From: Vreelandella nigrificans
Lineage (GTDB): Bacteria > Pseudomonadota > Gammaproteobacteria > Pseudomonadales > Halomonadaceae
DNA length: 64,000 bases
Direction of reading: 5' to 3'
Assembly (NCBI RefSeq): GCF_002374315.1
Contig: NZ_NWUX01000007.1
Location: forward strand, 1-64,000
A program made the translations under genes and the position numbers. This document shows positions 63,430-64,000 of the stretch, in pieces; positions within the stretch are counted from its first letter, which is position 1, and the number at the start of each line of letters is the position of its first letter. Under the pieces are notes generated by a model. It saw only the letters and a list, made by a program, of their open reading frames with translations. It was not told the DNA's origin and searched no databases.

Positions 63430-64000
63430 CTACGTTTCAGGGCGCAGTGTTTCAGGGCGCAGCGCTGTTTCTACTAGCAACCGATACCCGACCCCTGCTT
63501 CTGTTTGAAGCAGGGTTGGTGTTTGTGGGTCATCCCCCAGCTTCTGCCGTAGGCGACTAATCACGATACGCAAATAGTGCGTGTCGTCTACATGTGTTGG
63601 CCCCCATATCTCTTTTAGCAGCTGGGTTTGTGTGACGACACGCCCAGCGTAGCGACACAGACGAGCCAAGACAGCGAACTCTTTTCGGGTTAAATGGACA
63701 TCTTCTTGTTGCAGCGTCACCCGCCTTAGATCCAGATCAATCACTAGCCCCTGACTGACATAGTAGCTTGATGTTTGCTCTCCCCGTGCCTTCTGTGCCA
63801 AGCGCAATACCGCTCTTATACGCGCAAGTAACTCTTGAATACCAAAGGGCTTGGTCACGTAATCATTGGCACCGTTATCTAACGAAAAGACTTTTTCTTC
63901 CTCCCGGTCGCGCACAGATACAACAATGACCGGTACGGTGCTGTGCTCACGTATTCCCTGCAGTACTTCATGGCCCCCCATATCAGGCAAACCTAAATCG
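63430..64000 (-). CDS. KdpE-like response regulator, truncated by the window end
   Basis: The visible 190 codons begin within the receiver domain (LGLPDMGGHEVLQGIREHST just after the phosphorylated Asp, VIVVSVRDREEEKVFSLDNG with GANDYVTKPF, the conserved Lys) and end in an OmpR-type winged helix (LTRKEFAVLARLCRYAGRVV, then HYLRIVISRLRQKLGDDP and TEAGVGYRLL). KdpE is the closest type: it controls potassium transport, which fits the TrkH neighbour. The N-terminus is beyond the window. The C-terminus ends in a short duplicated tail (LRPETLRPET). Confidence 0.88.
   Translation of the reverse strand, partial: DLGLPDMGGHEVLQGIREHSTVPVIVVSVRDREEEKVFSLDNGANDYVTKPFGIQELLARIRAVLRLAQKARGEQTSSYYVSQGLVIDLDLRRVTLQQEDVHLTRKEFAVLARLCRYAGRVVTQTQLLKEIWGPTHVDDTHYLRIVISRLRQKLGDDPQTPTLLQTEAGVGYRLLVETALRPETLRPET
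63434..63461 (-). repeat. 15-bp direct repeat at the 3' end of the response regulator gene
   Basis: GTTTCAGGGCGCA occurs twice, 15 bp apart, and encodes the repeated LRPET at the end of the protein. It is probably a recent slippage duplication. Confidence 0.6.

Noticed and set aside
1..64000. CRISPR array, tRNA or rRNA genes
   Set aside because: No regularly spaced identical repeats, cloverleaf-like sequence or rRNA-conserved segments were noticed; a tRNA-specific scan was not possible.

Overview
The window looks like a chromosomal segment of a moderately halophilic gammaproteobacterium, most likely Halomonadaceae (Halomonas or a close relative). The reasons are an aerobic-type cobalamin cluster with CobG and CobN, an Entner-Doudoroff sugar cluster with HexR-like boxes, and a TrkI/TrkH-type potassium transporter. 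No rRNA, tRNA or CRISPR array was recognised. The assignment rests on gene content, not on a search.

Region 1 (1-11.8 kb) is a patchwork of acquired DNA. It holds a small membrane protein and a decayed IS1182-family element broken by frameshifts and by a 64-bp multi-hairpin insertion. Next is a ~4-kb block bounded by perfect 23-bp inverted repeats (1998-2020 and 6015-6037). This block carries a LysR regulator, azlCD (branched-chain amino acid efflux) and a stand-alone PheS-like ligase whose leader contains a promoter, a short peptide ORF and a terminator. After it comes a run of GNAT acetyltransferase genes and fragments on the minus strand with two recognisable integron attC sites, so part of it is a cassette array without an integrase here. 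An IS66 remnant, an AT-rich AraC-type regulator, an IS5-family remnant and a ~60-bp stray piece of cobM follow.

Region 2 (11.8-28.2 kb) is the corrin-ring part of aerobic cobalamin synthesis. In minus-strand order it runs ChlI/ChlD-like chelatase ATPase, cobO, cobB, cobW, cobN, cobG, cobH, cobI, cobJ, then cobL, cobE, cobM, cobF. Only cobK is on the plus strand, wedged between cobJ and cobL, and the cobK and cobL start codons overlap in one CATG. A YtoQ-like protein lies downstream.

Region 3 (28.4-42.1 kb) holds uptake and late steps. One BtuFCD-like ABC transporter is on the plus strand. A minus-strand btuB-btuF-btuC-btuD operon follows a clear cobalamin riboswitch. The nucleotide-loop/salvage operon is cobT, cbiB, cobD, cobU, cobS, cobC and a second short CobU-like gene. 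cobA and cobQ are not in the window. Together these genes would import corrinoids, make the ring de novo, insert cobalt, adenosylate it and attach the lower ligand.

Region 4 (42.2-64 kb) has a three-part RND efflux system (outer-membrane lipoprotein gene divergent from adaptor and pump). Then come edd-glk-aldo/keto reductase-fructokinase, a convergent sucrose hydrolase, and zwf-pgl-eda on the minus strand; HexR-like boxes lie upstream of edd and of zwf. Sucrose would be split to glucose and fructose, phosphorylated and passed through the Entner-Doudoroff route. A malEFG-type sugar ABC importer lacking its ATPase gene, a TrkH-family potassium transporter and the 3' part of a KdpE-like response regulator finish the window.
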